The position numbers were made by a program, and so were the translations under genes. Below, piece by piece: positions 36,973 to 45,547 of a DNA stretch of 64,000 nucleotides. The stretch covers positions 199,844 through 263,843 of the forward strand of contig NZ_JODY01000007.1 in assembly GCF_000718015.1 (NCBI RefSeq). Reading direction: 5' to 3'. The DNA comes from Streptomyces catenulae (GTDB lineage Bacteria > Actinomycetota > Actinomycetes > Streptomycetales > Streptomycetaceae). Positions within the stretch are counted from its first letter, which is position 1; each line of letters starts with the position of its first letter. The notes under the pieces are model-generated. The model was not told the origin of the DNA and did no database searches. It saw only the letters and a list, made by a program, of their open reading frames with translations.

Positions 36973-39038
36973 AGGCGCAGCGCCTCCTCGTAGCGGGCCC
37001 TGGCCAGCGGGGTCTCCCCGCGGTCCCGGGCGATCTCGGCCAGGGACTCCAGGGCCCGTGCGACCTCGTAGCCCGCGTCGACGCCGCGGAGCACGGCCAG
37101 CGCCTCGGCGAGCAGGCCCTCCGCCTCGGCCGCCGCCCCGGCGAGCAGGCGGGCCCGGCCCAGGACGGTCGTCGCGCGGGCCGCGTTGTACGGGTCGCCC
37201 GCCTCCCGCAGGGTGTCGCGGGCCGCCCGGGCGGCGGTCGCGGCGTCCTCGGGGCGGGCGGCGTCGAGGGCGATACCGGCGGCGTTGAGGCGGGCCAGGG
37301 CCCCGGCGCGCGGGTCGCCGTGGCGGGGCAGTTCGGCCGCGGCGCGGGCGAACAGCTCCGCGGCCGCCGCCGGTTCGCCGCGGCGCTGGAGGGCGAGGCC
37401 GCGGTAGTTGAGCGTCCGGGCGTGGCCCAGGGCGTCGCCGTCCGCGGCCAGGATCTCCGCCGCCGCCTCGAACATCTCCAGGGCCCGGTCGTGCGCGCCG
37501 CGTCCCAGTTCGCCCAGGCCGCCGGAGGTCAGCATCCGGGCCTGCGCCGGGCGGTCGCCGTGCGCCCGGGCCGCCGCCAGCCCCTCGCCGTGCACGGTGC
37601 GCCAGTGGTCGTAGTGCTTGCGGCGCGGGAAGAGCGGCCACAGGGCGTCGGCCAGCTGCCAGCTGAACCACGGGAAGTCGGTGGTCCGTACGCGCCGGAT
37701 GACCGCGACGAGGTCGGGCAGCTCCCGCTCCAGCCAGTCCAGCGCCGCCTCCGCGTCCCCGTCGCCGAAGGGCGCGGGGTGTGCCGCCCGGGCGGCCGGA
37801 TCGCGCTCCAGGGTGGGGCGCCGCGGCTCGACGGCGTGCTCGGCGCGGGTGGCGAGGGCGAGGTAGTGCCCGGCGACCCGGCGCAGTGCCGCGGCGCGTT
37901 CCGCCGCCGGTTCCTCCTCCTCGGCCCGGGCCAGCGCGTGCAGCCGTACGAGGTCGTGGAAGCGGTAGCGGTCCTCACCCGTCTCGGTGATGAGGTGTGT
38001 GTCGTGGAGGGCGTCGAGGAGGTCCGCGGCCGCACCCGCCGTCGCCCCGGTGGGGGCCAGCAGGGCCGCCGCGAGGCCGTCGTCGAAGTGTCTGCCCGGG
38101 TGGGTGCCGAGCAGCCGGTAGAGCCGGGCGGCGTCGGCGGGCAGGCCGCGGTAGGACAGGTCCAGGGCGGCGCGCACGCTGCGGTCCCCGTCGATGGCCA
38201 GGGCGTCGAGGCGTCCGCGCTCCTCGGACAGCGCGCCGACCATCATGGCGATGCTGCGCCGCGGCCGGGCGGCGAGGCGGGCGCCGACGACGCGTACGGC
38301 GAGCGGGAGACCGGCGCAGAGGGCGACCAGGGCGAGGGCGTCCTCGGGGCATTCGGCCACCCGGCGGTCCCCGAGGGTGTCGGCGAGGAGTTCCATGGCG
38401 TCCACCGGGGCGAGCGGTTCGAGGTGGAGTTGGTGGCCGCCTTCGAGGGTGAGGCCGGTCATCCGCCCCCGGCTGGTGACCACGGTGACGCTGTCCCCGC
38501 CGGGCAGCAGCGGGCGGACGTGGGCCGCGCTCTCGGCGTCGTCCAGGAGCACCGCGACCGGGCGCCGGGAGGTCAGCGAGCGGTACAGCGCCGCGCGTTC
38601 GGCGAGGGTGTGCGGCACCTGCTGCGGGGCGACGCCGAGACCGCGCAGGAAGCGGCTGAGCGTCTCCGCCGGGTCGACGGGGCCGCTCGGCGACCGCGCG
38701 CCCAGGTCGGCGTAGAGCTGTCCCCCGGGCAGGGACGGCCGCAGGGTGTGCAGCCAGCCCAGGGCGAGGGCGGTCTTGCCGACGCCGCCCAGGCCGCTGA
38801 TGGCCGCCAGGAAGGGGTGCCCGCGGTGGGCGGAGCGGTCGCGGCGGCGTCCGAGGAACAGCAGCTCGTCCACGCGGTCGGTGAGCGGCACGGCGGGTGG
38901 TAACTGCCACGGTATCGGCGGGAGGACGGGTTCCTGGTTCCCGATGTAGACATCGCCGTGGATGATCCCCGCCTGCACGCTGGGGCCCAGGACCTGCCCG
39001 CTGACGTCGTTGTGAACGCTTGGCTCGTCCACCGGCAT
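36897..39038 (-). CDS. NB-ARC/TPR NTPase protein
   Basis: 713 residues. A short N-terminal tail (VSGQVLGPSVQAGIIHGDVYIG) resembles the VQAG-type tag common in actinobacterial NB-ARC, NACHT and related conflict or regulatory proteins. Then come NB-ARC with Walker A GLGGVGKTALALGW, Walker B PVAVLLDDAESAA and VTSRG (sensor), the helical GLPLAVRVVGARLA segment, and a tetratricopeptide C-terminus (LARAEEEEP onward; AEGLLAEALAVLRGVD). Unlike the SARP protein it has no OmpR-type DNA-binding domain. AAGGGGGCGC precedes ATG 39038. Its 3' end overlaps the small gene at 36451-36972. Function is unknown, possibly signalling or defence. Confidence 0.88.
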   Translation of the reverse strand: MPVDEPSVHNDVSGQVLGPSVQAGIIHGDVYIGNQEPVLPPIPWQLPPAVPLTDRVDELLFLGRRRDRSAHRGHPFLAAISGLGGVGKTALALGWLHTLRPSLPGGQLYADLGARSPSGPVDPAETLSRFLRGLGVAPQQVPHTLAERAALYRSLTSRRPVAVLLDDAESAAHVRPLLPGGDSVTVVTSRGRMTGLTLEGGHQLHLEPLAPVDAMELLADTLGDRRVAECPEDALALVALCAGLPLAVRVVGARLAARPRRSIAMMVGALSEERGRLDALAIDGDRSVRAALDLSYRGLPADAARLYRLLGTHPGRHFDDGLAAALLAPTGATAGAAADLLDALHDTHLITETGEDRYRFHDLVRLHALARAEEEEPAAERAAALRRVAGHYLALATRAEHAVEPRRPTLERDPAARAAHPAPFGDGDAEAALDWLERELPDLVAVIRRVRTTDFPWFSWQLADALWPLFPRRKHYDHWRTVHGEGLAAARAHGDRPAQARMLTSGGLGELGRGAHDRALEMFEAAAEILAADGDALGHARTLNYRGLALQRRGEPAAAAELFARAAAELPRHGDPRAGALARLNAAGIALDAARPEDAATAARAARDTLREAGDPYNAARATTVLGRARLLAGAAAEAEGLLAEALAVLRGVDAGYEVARALESLAEIARDRGETPLARARYEEALRLYVDVHRKERADAVRARLGALGAAG

Positions 39039-39212
39039 GCGCCCCCTTTTGCACGGTCTCCGGCTGCACCCGGACTCCTGCATGAGTATGTCCGAGGACG
39101 CGGCGCGGGAAGCGGCGGCGGCGCCCGGCCGTCGCGCCGTGCGGGTGGTGGTTCCCCGGCCCGTCGCCGCTCCGGCCGGGCCGGACGGGCCCGTAGGCGG
39201 CACACTGACCCC

Positions 39213-40073
39213 ATGCCCGAATTGCCGGAAGTCGAGTCGCTTGTTCGGTACCTGCGGGGGCGGGTCGTGGGGAAGGCCGTGGGGCGGGTGTTCCCGGTGG
39301 CGGTCAGTGTGCTCAAGACGTACGAGCCCGCCGTGACGGAGTTGGAGGGGCGGGTGTGCGGGGGCGTCGTGCGGTGGGGGAAGTTTCTGGATGTGGAGGT
39401 CGGGGGGTTGCATCTGGTGATGCATCTGGGGCGGGCCGGGTGGGTGCGGTGGCGGGAGGAGGTGCCGGCGGCGCCGCCGCGGCCGGGGAAGGGGCTGTTG
39501 GCGTTGCGGGTGCGGCTGGTGGCGGGCGACGGGTTCGACGTGACGGAGGCGGGGACCCGTAAGCAGGCGGCGGTGTATGTGGTGCGGGATCCGCGGGAGG
39601 TGCCCGGGGTGGCGCGGCTGGGGCCCGATCCGCTCGGGGACGGTTTCACCCGGGAGGCGTTCGGGCGGCTGCTGGCCGGGGAGCGGCGGCAGATCAAGGG
39701 CGTGCTGCGGGACCAGGGGGTGCTGGCCGGGATCGGGAACGCGTACTCGGACGAGATTCTGCACGTCGCCCGGATGTCACCGTTCAGGGCGGCGGCGTCG
39801 CTGACGGACGGGGAGACCGATGTGCTGTACGCGGCGGTCGGGACGACGCTGACGGAGGCGGTGGCGCGGTCGGGCGGGCTGGAGCCGGGGAAGCTGAAGG
39901 CGGAGAAGAAGAGCGGGATGCGGGTGCACGGGCGGGCCGGTGAGGCGTGCCCGGTGTGCGGGGACACGGTGCGGGAGGTCGTGTACCGGGACCGGTCGAT
40001 GCAGTACTGCCCGACGTGTCAGACGGGCGGGAAGATCCTGGCGGACCGGCGGATGTCGCGGTTGTTGAAGTGA
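39213..40073 (+). CDS. Fpg/Nei-family DNA glycosylase
   Basis: 286 residues. The N-terminus PELPEVE holds the catalytic Pro and Glu of the Fpg/Nei family, with Lys in WGKFLDVEV. The H2TH region (IKGVLRDQGVLAGIGNAYSDEIL) and the C-terminal zinc finger (CPVCGDTVREVVYRDRSMQYCPTC, four Cys) are complete. These enzymes remove oxidised bases and cut the abasic site. Whether it is closer to Fpg, Nei or an actinobacterial Nei2-like group needs a tree. ATG 39213 begins MPELPEVE; the longer open frame upstream is unlikely because Pro1 must be exposed after Met removal. Strong terminator after it. Confidence 0.93.
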   Translation: MPELPEVESLVRYLRGRVVGKAVGRVFPVAVSVLKTYEPAVTELEGRVCGGVVRWGKFLDVEVGGLHLVMHLGRAGWVRWREEVPAAPPRPGKGLLALRVRLVAGDGFDVTEAGTRKQAAVYVVRDPREVPGVARLGPDPLGDGFTREAFGRLLAGERRQIKGVLRDQGVLAGIGNAYSDEILHVARMSPFRAAASLTDGETDVLYAAVGTTLTEAVARSGGLEPGKLKAEKKSGMRVHGRAGEACPVCGDTVREVVYRDRSMQYCPTCQTGGKILADRRMSRLLK

Positions 40074-40083
40074 GGGGAGCGGC

Positions 40084-40117
40084 GGGAGCCGGGGGCCTCG
40101 CCCGGCCCCCGGCTCCC
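40084..40117 (+). terminator. terminator after the DNA glycosylase gene
   Basis: Perfect 14-bp stem GGGAGCCGGGGGCC/GGCCCCCGGCTCCC with a 6-nt loop, 11 bases after the stop codon. Confidence 0.85.
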
Positions 40118-40179
40118 CAGCCTGCGGCCCCGGCCTCCCGGCTCCCGGCCCGGTCCTCGCCCGGCCGGGAGGACGACCG

Positions 40180-40247
40180 GCCCGTGGGGCAGACAGCCCC
40201 GTGGGACGGGCAGCCCCGTGGGGCAGACAGCCCCGCGGGCCGGGCAG
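40180..40247. repeat. four tandem 17-base repeats
   Basis: Units at 40180, 40197, 40214 and 40231 are imperfect copies of a 17-base sequence of the form CCCCGTGGGGCAGACAG; the first and third copies are nearly the same, as are the second and fourth. They lie between two convergent genes. Confidence 0.85.
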
Positions 40248-40264
40248 CCCCTACCGCCCCCTCC

Positions 40265-42097
40265 TCACCCCTCCCCCAACAGCTCCCGCAGCTCCGCCAC
40301 CGCCCGCCGCAGCTCCGCCGCGAAGGTGTGCATGGGGCCTGCGACCGCTTCGGGGGTGCTGAGGTAGAGGTGGAAGCGGTCGGGGAGGAGGACGTAGGCG
40401 ACGCCGATGCAGCGGCTGCTGGTGGAGCCGAAGCCGAAGTACTGGATGTGGGTGGAGGGGGCGGAGCTGGTGCTGAGGTAGTCGTCGCGCATGGTCAGCC
40501 AGCCCGGGGAGCGGTAGAGGGCGGGCCGGTCGGGGAGGCCTAGCTCCTGGCCGCGGCGGCGCTGGATCAGCTCCAGTTCCCACAGGTGCTGTTCGGGGGC
40601 GCGGCCCGCCTGGCACTCCTTGGCGCGGGTGACATGGGCCGCGGCGGCGGCACGGGCGGCGGCGCGGCGGGTGGCGGGGGCGGCCGCCGGGTCCTCCATC
40701 GCGGCGACGAAGTGCCGGATCTCCTCGGTGACCACCCGCATCGCCTCGGTGCGGCCGCGGCGCCACTGCCGGGTGGCGATCGATTCGTAGGTGGCGCCGA
40801 GGTGGCCCTTGGCGCGCCGGTGGGCGAGTTGGTAGGCGAGTTGGACGAAGGCGTCCGGGGAGACGCCGAGGGCCTTGGCGGTGTCGGCGCCGAAGTCGTC
40901 GAAGGCGACGGTGCGGGTGGCGGTGGCCGCGCCGTACGCGGTGAAGGCGTCGGCGGCGGCGCGGATGCGGGCGCGGGTGGCGTCGTCGGTGGTGAAGGGG
41001 AGCGGGGACGGCTCGGGCGGGCCCTGGGTGCGGGCACCGGCGCGGCGGGCGTGGTCCTCGGGGGTGGTGGCGAGGAGCCCGTCGACGAAGGCGAGGACGG
41101 TGGTGCCGTCCAGTTCACAGTGTTCGATGTTGATCCCGGCGCGGCCGTCGGCGAAGACGACGAAGGAGACGGCCTTGTCGAACCAGCGGTTGCCGCGGTC
41201 GCCGTACAGCAGCTCGTCGCACGCCTCCTGGATGCCGTCGGGGGCGAAGTCCTCCAGGCAGACGCAGAAGAGGGCGGTTTCGACGGTGTCGAGGGCGGCG
41301 GCGTTGCCGGGGTCGGTGCGCAGGTCGGCGCGGACCTCGGCCCAGGCGGCGCGGGCGAGGGTGGTGAGGTGGCCGACGGAGGTGCCCGGCTCGGCGGGGT
41401 CGGCGCCCGCCTTGCGGACGGCGTCGAGCGCGGTGCGCAGGTCGTCGAGCCCGTAGGGGGTGCCGTCGGGGGCGAGGACGTCGAGGCGGAACATCCGGCC
41501 GTGGAAGAAGACCACGATGTGGCGGGCGCGGGAGGGGCCGGGCCACTCGGCGGAGTACGGGGCGCGGACGGTGTCCTGGTCGGTGCCGGGGATGCGGGTG
41601 GTGGAGAAGAGGTAGCGGTGCTGGTCCATCGACTGCGGGCGACCGCGCTGGACGACGGGGGCCAGCCGCTCCTCGTCGAGGAGGCGCTTGTGGTGGAGGG
41701 CGCCCATGATCAGCCCGGCGGCGCGGTCGAGTTGGGGGTCGCTCCCGGGTGCGGCGGGGTCCTCGTCGCGGAAGAGGAAGAAGAAGTTGGCGTTGAGGGC
41801 GATGCGGTCGCGGCGGCCGAGGTAGCGGTAGGGCCAGAAGGTGTCGAGCCAGCTGTGGGTGGTGGGGAGCGCGTCGTAGGCGGCGAGGGCGGCGTGCAGG
41901 ACGGGGCCGGGTCCTTCGGGGGCGCGGAAGGCGGCGACCTCGGCCTCGGTCGCGGCGCGTTCGGCGTCGGTCAGCAGCGGGCGGCACCACTCCAGGAAGA
42001 GGGCGCAGCTCTCCTCAAGGGTGGGCAGCGGCACCTTCGGGAGCTGGTCGTCGTGGGCGAAGGTGGTGCCGGGTGCGGGGTCCTCGGGTGTGGGCAT
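40265..42097 (-). CDS. choline/carnitine O-acyltransferase family protein
   Basis: 610 residues, the usual length of a carnitine/choline acyltransferase. The catalytic His is in INIEHCELDG, matching the EHxxxDG motif (usually EHSWGD), and the STS-like substrate motif is YLSTSSAP. N-terminal family segments are present (LPKVPLPTLEESCALFLEWCRPLL; WLDTFWPYRYLGRRDRIALNANFFF). Such enzymes are common in eukaryotes and rarer in bacteria, where they use carnitine-like or choline-like alcohols; the real substrate here is unknown. The start at 42097 follows GAATCGAGAGCCGCC. It lies 77 bases downstream of the Fe(II)/2OG oxygenase gene and is probably co-transcribed. Confidence 0.87.
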   Translation of the reverse strand: MPTPEDPAPGTTFAHDDQLPKVPLPTLEESCALFLEWCRPLLTDAERAATEAEVAAFRAPEGPGPVLHAALAAYDALPTTHSWLDTFWPYRYLGRRDRIALNANFFFLFRDEDPAAPGSDPQLDRAAGLIMGALHHKRLLDEERLAPVVQRGRPQSMDQHRYLFSTTRIPGTDQDTVRAPYSAEWPGPSRARHIVVFFHGRMFRLDVLAPDGTPYGLDDLRTALDAVRKAGADPAEPGTSVGHLTTLARAAWAEVRADLRTDPGNAAALDTVETALFCVCLEDFAPDGIQEACDELLYGDRGNRWFDKAVSFVVFADGRAGINIEHCELDGTTVLAFVDGLLATTPEDHARRAGARTQGPPEPSPLPFTTDDATRARIRAAADAFTAYGAATATRTVAFDDFGADTAKALGVSPDAFVQLAYQLAHRRAKGHLGATYESIATRQWRRGRTEAMRVVTEEIRHFVAAMEDPAAAPATRRAAARAAAAAHVTRAKECQAGRAPEQHLWELELIQRRRGQELGLPDRPALYRSPGWLTMRDDYLSTSSAPSTHIQYFGFGSTSSRCIGVAYVLLPDRFHLYLSTPEAVAGPMHTFAAELRRAVAELRELLGEG

Positions 42098-42174
42098 GGC
42101 GGCTCTCGATTCGACGGTGGCGTACGGGACAGCGTGGTAACGGGGCAACGAGCCGGAATCGTACGGGGGTTGAG

Positions 42175-43047
42175 TCAGTCCAGCAGGGTGTCGCCGCGGA
42201 CGGTGCGGCGGGCGGCGGCGAGGTGGGCGGGGAGGACCCGGCCGAAGAGCTGGCGGGTGCGGGCGACGGAGCCGATGACGCCGGGGCGCTCGCTGTAGGC
42301 GAAGATCGCGGAGTGGCGGGCGCGGGCGCCGCGGACCGGGCTGACCCGGTGCAGGGAGTAGCGGCCACGGAAGAGCTGGAGGTCGCCGGGGCGCAGCGGG
42401 AGGCGGTGGACGAGGTGGCCGCCGTCGCCGTCGAGGACGGCGCGGACGTCGTCGAAGCGTTCGTCGTCGGCGGTGCGGATGCCGGGGCAGTACTCGAAGT
42501 CGCCGCCGTCGGTGGCTTCCTGGGTGAGCATGCTGACGGTGAACTCGTTGGTGTCGAAGTGCCAGGGGTGGTCCATGCCCGGTTCGACGACGTTGAGGAC
42601 GAGTCCGGCGAGCGGGTCGGCGAGCGGGTGCAGCCGGGGCAGACCGAAGCAGGCGGCGAGGAAGCGCTGGAAGTCCGGGTCGGTGTGGAGGCGGCTGATG
42701 AGCGCGTCGGCGGGGATGCGGTCGCGGGGGACGAAGGCGTTGCCGCGGCGGAAGGTGCGGCGTCCGGGGTGGCCGTCGGGCAGCGGGGTGTCGGTGGCGA
42801 TGTTGTAGACGTTGACGGTCTCGGTGGCGAAGTGGGCGCGGGGGGCGAGCGCCGCGCACTCCTCGCGGAGGGTGTCGCGCCGCGGTGGGCGGAGGAAGTC
42901 CGTGAGGACGGTGCAGCCGTGGGTGCGCAGATCGCGGCGGGCCCGGTCGACGACGGTGCGGGCGGCGGGGGCGTCGGGGTCGGCGAGGGGGTAGCGGTCG
43001 GTGTCGACGAGGTGGTCGAGCGTGAGCGTCGTGGGCGGTGTGCTCAT
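42175..43047 (-). CDS. Fe(II)/2-oxoglutarate-dependent oxygenase
   Basis: 290 residues. A jelly-roll oxygenase with the metal triad H-x-D...H: HPWHFDTNEFTVS gives His and Asp, and GRYSLHRVSPVRG gives the second His, followed by Arg in RARHSAIFAYSER that would hold 2-oxoglutarate. The group is close to BesD/HalD-like amino-acid halogenases and hydroxylases, but a carboxylate (Asp) at the second position predicts a hydroxylase, not a halogenase. No Shine-Dalgarno is very strong before ATG 43047 (GAAGGGACCGC). An inverted repeat lies 92 bases upstream. A joint pathway with the acyltransferase is inferred from gene order only. Confidence 0.82.
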   Translation of the reverse strand: MSTPPTTLTLDHLVDTDRYPLADPDAPAARTVVDRARRDLRTHGCTVLTDFLRPPRRDTLREECAALAPRAHFATETVNVYNIATDTPLPDGHPGRRTFRRGNAFVPRDRIPADALISRLHTDPDFQRFLAACFGLPRLHPLADPLAGLVLNVVEPGMDHPWHFDTNEFTVSMLTQEATDGGDFEYCPGIRTADDERFDDVRAVLDGDGGHLVHRLPLRPGDLQLFRGRYSLHRVSPVRGARARHSAIFAYSERPGVIGSVARTRQLFGRVLPAHLAAARRTVRGDTLLD

Positions 43048-43138
43048 GCGGTCCCTTCCGTGTGCGGGCGGGCGGGCATCGCGGCGCGCGGCGTCGTTCC
43101 CGGGCGGGGCGCGCCGGAGGCCACCCCTCGGAATGCGG

Positions 43139-43165
43139 CAACTCTACTGACAGGTAACAGAGTTG
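43139..43165. promoter_or_regulatory. inverted repeat upstream of the 2OG oxygenase gene
   Basis: CAACTCT, 13 bases, AGAGTTG: perfect 7-bp arms, with the near edge 92 bases before the oxygenase start. The enclosed sequence includes GTTACCTGTCAG (minus strand). A regulator site is plausible. Confidence 0.45.
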
Positions 43166-43345
43166 GGGGCGCGGGAGGCGGAAGTTCGCTGTGAGACGGC
43201 CCACGGTGTTCCGCTTCCGGGCGGCCGTGGCGGGGGCGCGCAGGTGGGACGCGGGCGCCGGGGGCGCGCGGGCGGGGCGGTCGCGGCGGGGGCGGGCGCC
43301 CCGCGAGGGGGACGGACGGGCGGACCGTCGCCTGGGTCACTCTTT

Positions 43346-43386
43346 TATGCAACTTGTTGCATATCCCGGCTCCGGTGCCCTAGAAC
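43346..43386 (+). promoter_or_regulatory. promoter with PadR-like operator upstream of the reductase gene
   Basis: TATGCAACTTGTTGCATA (43346-43363) is a perfect 7-bp inverted repeat with a 4-base centre. Its right arm contains TTGCAT, which with TAGAAC 18 bases later (43381) makes a promoter. PadR regulators often bind ATGCAA/TTGCAT-like dyads, and a PadR gene lies just downstream of the reductase gene, so a repressor site over the -35 box is likely. Confidence 0.6.
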
Positions 43387-43421
43387 GTCCCTGACGACCG
43401 CCGCTGCGCCAGGAGGACCCG

Positions 43422-45449
43422 ATGCGCCCGAGCCCGTACCCGTATCTGCTGAGCCCGCTCGACCTGGGCTCCGTGACGCTGCCCAACCGAGCGCTGATGG
43501 GGTCGATGCACCTCGGTCTGGAGGAGGCGCCGGGCGGGTTCGCGCGGATGGCCGCGTTCTACGCGGAGCGGGCGCGCGGCGGCGTCGGTCTGATCGTCAC
43601 CGGCGGGTTCGCACCCAACCACGCCGGGCGGCTCTTCGCGGGCGGGGCGGCGCTGACGACCGAGGCGGAGGCCGCCGAGCACCGGCAGATCACCGGGGCG
43701 GTGCACCGCGAGGGCGGCCGGATCGCGCTCCAGCTGCTGCACGGCGGCCGGTACGCGCACCACCCGGACCTGGTGGCGCCGAGCGCGCTCCAGGCGCCGA
43801 TCAGCCCGTTCACCCCGCACGCGCTGACCGACGACGAGGTCGAGCGGACCGTCGAGGACTTCGCCCGCGCCGCGGAGCTGGCCCGCTCCGCCGGGTACGA
43901 CGGCGTCGAGATCATGGGCTCCGAGGGCTATCTGATCAACGAGTTCCTGGTGACCGCCACCAACCGGCGCACCGACCGGTGGGGCGGTTCGTACGAGAAC
44001 CGGATGCGGTTCCCGGTGGAGATCGTGCGGCGGGTGCGGGAGCGGACCGGGCCGGACTTCCTGATCATCTACCGGCTCTCCATGCTCGACCTGGTGCCGG
44101 ACGGCTCCACGCTGCCGGAGGTGGTCGCGCTGGCGGAGGCGGTCGAGGCGGCCGGGGCGACGCTGCTCAACACCGGGATCGGCTGGCACGAGGCGCGCAT
44201 CCCGACCATCGCCACCTCCGTGCCGCGCGGCGCGTACTCCTGGGTGACGCGGCGGGTGCGCGAGGCGGTGAAGCTGCCGCTGGTCGCGGTGAACCGCATC
44301 AACACCCCGGACGTCGCGGAGGAGTTGCTGTCGGGCGGGGCGGCCGACATGGTCGCGATGGCGCGGCCGTTCCTCGCCGACCCGGAGTTCGTCGCCAAGG
44401 CCGGACGGGGCGAGCCGGAGGCGATCAACACCTGCATCGGCTGCAACCAGGCGTGCCTCGACCACACCTTCAGCGGGAAGCTCACCTCCTGTCTGGTCAA
44501 CCCGCGGGCCTGCCACGAGACGGAGCTGGTGCTCTCGCCGACCCGGCGGCGCAAGCAGCTCGCCGTGGTGGGCGCCGGGCCCGCCGGGCTGGCCTGCGCG
44601 GTGTCGGCGGCGGAACGCGGCCACGCCGTCACGCTCTTCGACGCCGCCGACACGATCGGCGGGCAGCTCGACATCGCCCGCCGCATCCCCGGCAAGGAGG
44701 AGTTCGACGAGACGCTGCGCTACTTCCGCCATGCGCTGGAGCGGTGGCGGGTCGACGTCCGCCTCGGCACGCGGGTCACCGCCGGGACGCTGGCGGGCGC
44801 CGGGTACGACGAGATCGTGCTGGCCACCGGCGTCACCCCGCGCACCCCGCCGATCCCCGGCGCCGACCGGCCGGACGTGCTCGGCTACCTCGACGTGCTG
44901 CGGGACGGGGCGCCGGTCGGGGAGCGCGTCGCGGTCATCGGCGCGGGCGGCATCGGCTTCGACGTCGCGGCGTTCCTGACGGACGGCGGCGCACCGGCGA
45001 GCCGGGACCCGGAGGTCTTCTTCCGGCGGTGGGGCGTCGACACCGGCTACGGCGCCCGGGGCGGGCTGACCGCGCCGGAGCGGACCGCGCCGCCGCGCCG
45101 GGTCCACCTCCTCCAGCGCAGCACCACCAAGGTCGGCGCGGGTCTGGGGAAGACCACCGGCTGGATCCACCGCGCCGAACTCCGCCACCGCGGCGTGACG
45201 ACGGTCGCGGGCGCCACGTACCACCGCATCGACGACGAGGGGCTGCATCTGACGGTCGACGGGGAGCGGCAGGTGCTCGCGGTGGACACGGTCGTGCTCT
45301 GCACCGGCCAGGAGCCGCGGCGCGAGCTGTACGACGCGCTGGTCCGGGACGGGCACTCGGTCCATCTGATCGGCGGCGCGGAGGTGGCGGCCGAACTCGA
45401 CGCCAAGCGGGCGATCGACGGCGGGACCCGGCTCGCGGCGAGGCTGTGA
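43422..45449 (+). CDS. old-yellow-enzyme/2,4-dienoyl-CoA reductase-type flavoprotein
   Basis: 675 residues. The N-terminal 350 residues form the FMN-binding TIM barrel of old yellow enzymes (LGSVTLPNRALMGSMHLG, LQLLHGGRYAHH, GYDGVEIMGSEGYLINEFL, GAADMVAMARPFLADPEF). A [4Fe-4S] site follows (CIGCNQACLDHTFSGKLTSC split in the usual CxxCxxxC...C pattern), then an FAD/NAD(P)-binding part (VVGAGPAGLACAVSAAERGH). This is the plan of FadH and of related trimethylamine dehydrogenase-like reductases. AGGAGGACCCG precedes ATG 43422. Dienoyl-CoA reduction is the best-supported guess; the actual substrate is unknown. Confidence 0.9.
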   Translation: MRPSPYPYLLSPLDLGSVTLPNRALMGSMHLGLEEAPGGFARMAAFYAERARGGVGLIVTGGFAPNHAGRLFAGGAALTTEAEAAEHRQITGAVHREGGRIALQLLHGGRYAHHPDLVAPSALQAPISPFTPHALTDDEVERTVEDFARAAELARSAGYDGVEIMGSEGYLINEFLVTATNRRTDRWGGSYENRMRFPVEIVRRVRERTGPDFLIIYRLSMLDLVPDGSTLPEVVALAEAVEAAGATLLNTGIGWHEARIPTIATSVPRGAYSWVTRRVREAVKLPLVAVNRINTPDVAEELLSGGAADMVAMARPFLADPEFVAKAGRGEPEAINTCIGCNQACLDHTFSGKLTSCLVNPRACHETELVLSPTRRRKQLAVVGAGPAGLACAVSAAERGHAVTLFDAADTIGGQLDIARRIPGKEEFDETLRYFRHALERWRVDVRLGTRVTAGTLAGAGYDEIVLATGVTPRTPPIPGADRPDVLGYLDVLRDGAPVGERVAVIGAGGIGFDVAAFLTDGGAPASRDPEVFFRRWGVDTGYGARGGLTAPERTAPPRRVHLLQRSTTKVGAGLGKTTGWIHRAELRHRGVTTVAGATYHRIDDEGLHLTVDGERQVLAVDTVVLCTGQEPRRELYDALVRDGHSVHLIGGAEVAAELDAKRAIDGGTRLAARL

Positions 45450-45535
45450 GACGGCGCGTCCGCCCGGGGCCGCCCGGCTCCGGGCGGACACGGACCGGCC
45501 GTCCCCGGCCCCGGGTCCGGGCGGCGGGCCCGGCC

Positions 45536-45541
45536 TAGGAT
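45536..45541 (+). promoter_or_regulatory. -10 box of a likely leaderless promoter for padR
   Basis: TAGGAT ends 6 nt before ATG 45548, with no ribosome binding site between them. Confidence 0.45.
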
Positions 45542-45547
45542 GCGTCC

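Larger units (their letters stand above)
43048..43421. other. 374-base divergent promoter region
   Basis: Between the 2OG oxygenase (minus) and the dienoyl-CoA reductase-like gene (plus). No gene. It holds two dyads, one at 43139-43165 on the oxygenase side and one at 43346-43363 on the reductase side, described separately. Confidence 0.6.

Noticed and set aside
31623..39038. An antibiotic biosynthetic gene cluster around the SARP gene
   Set aside because: No polyketide, peptide or terpene synthase or carrier protein is in the area; the AMP-ligase at 46946 is alone.
42175..43047. Halogenase function for the BesD/HalD-like protein
   Set aside because: The second metal ligand is Asp (HFD), whereas halogenases of this group have Gly there to leave room for chloride.
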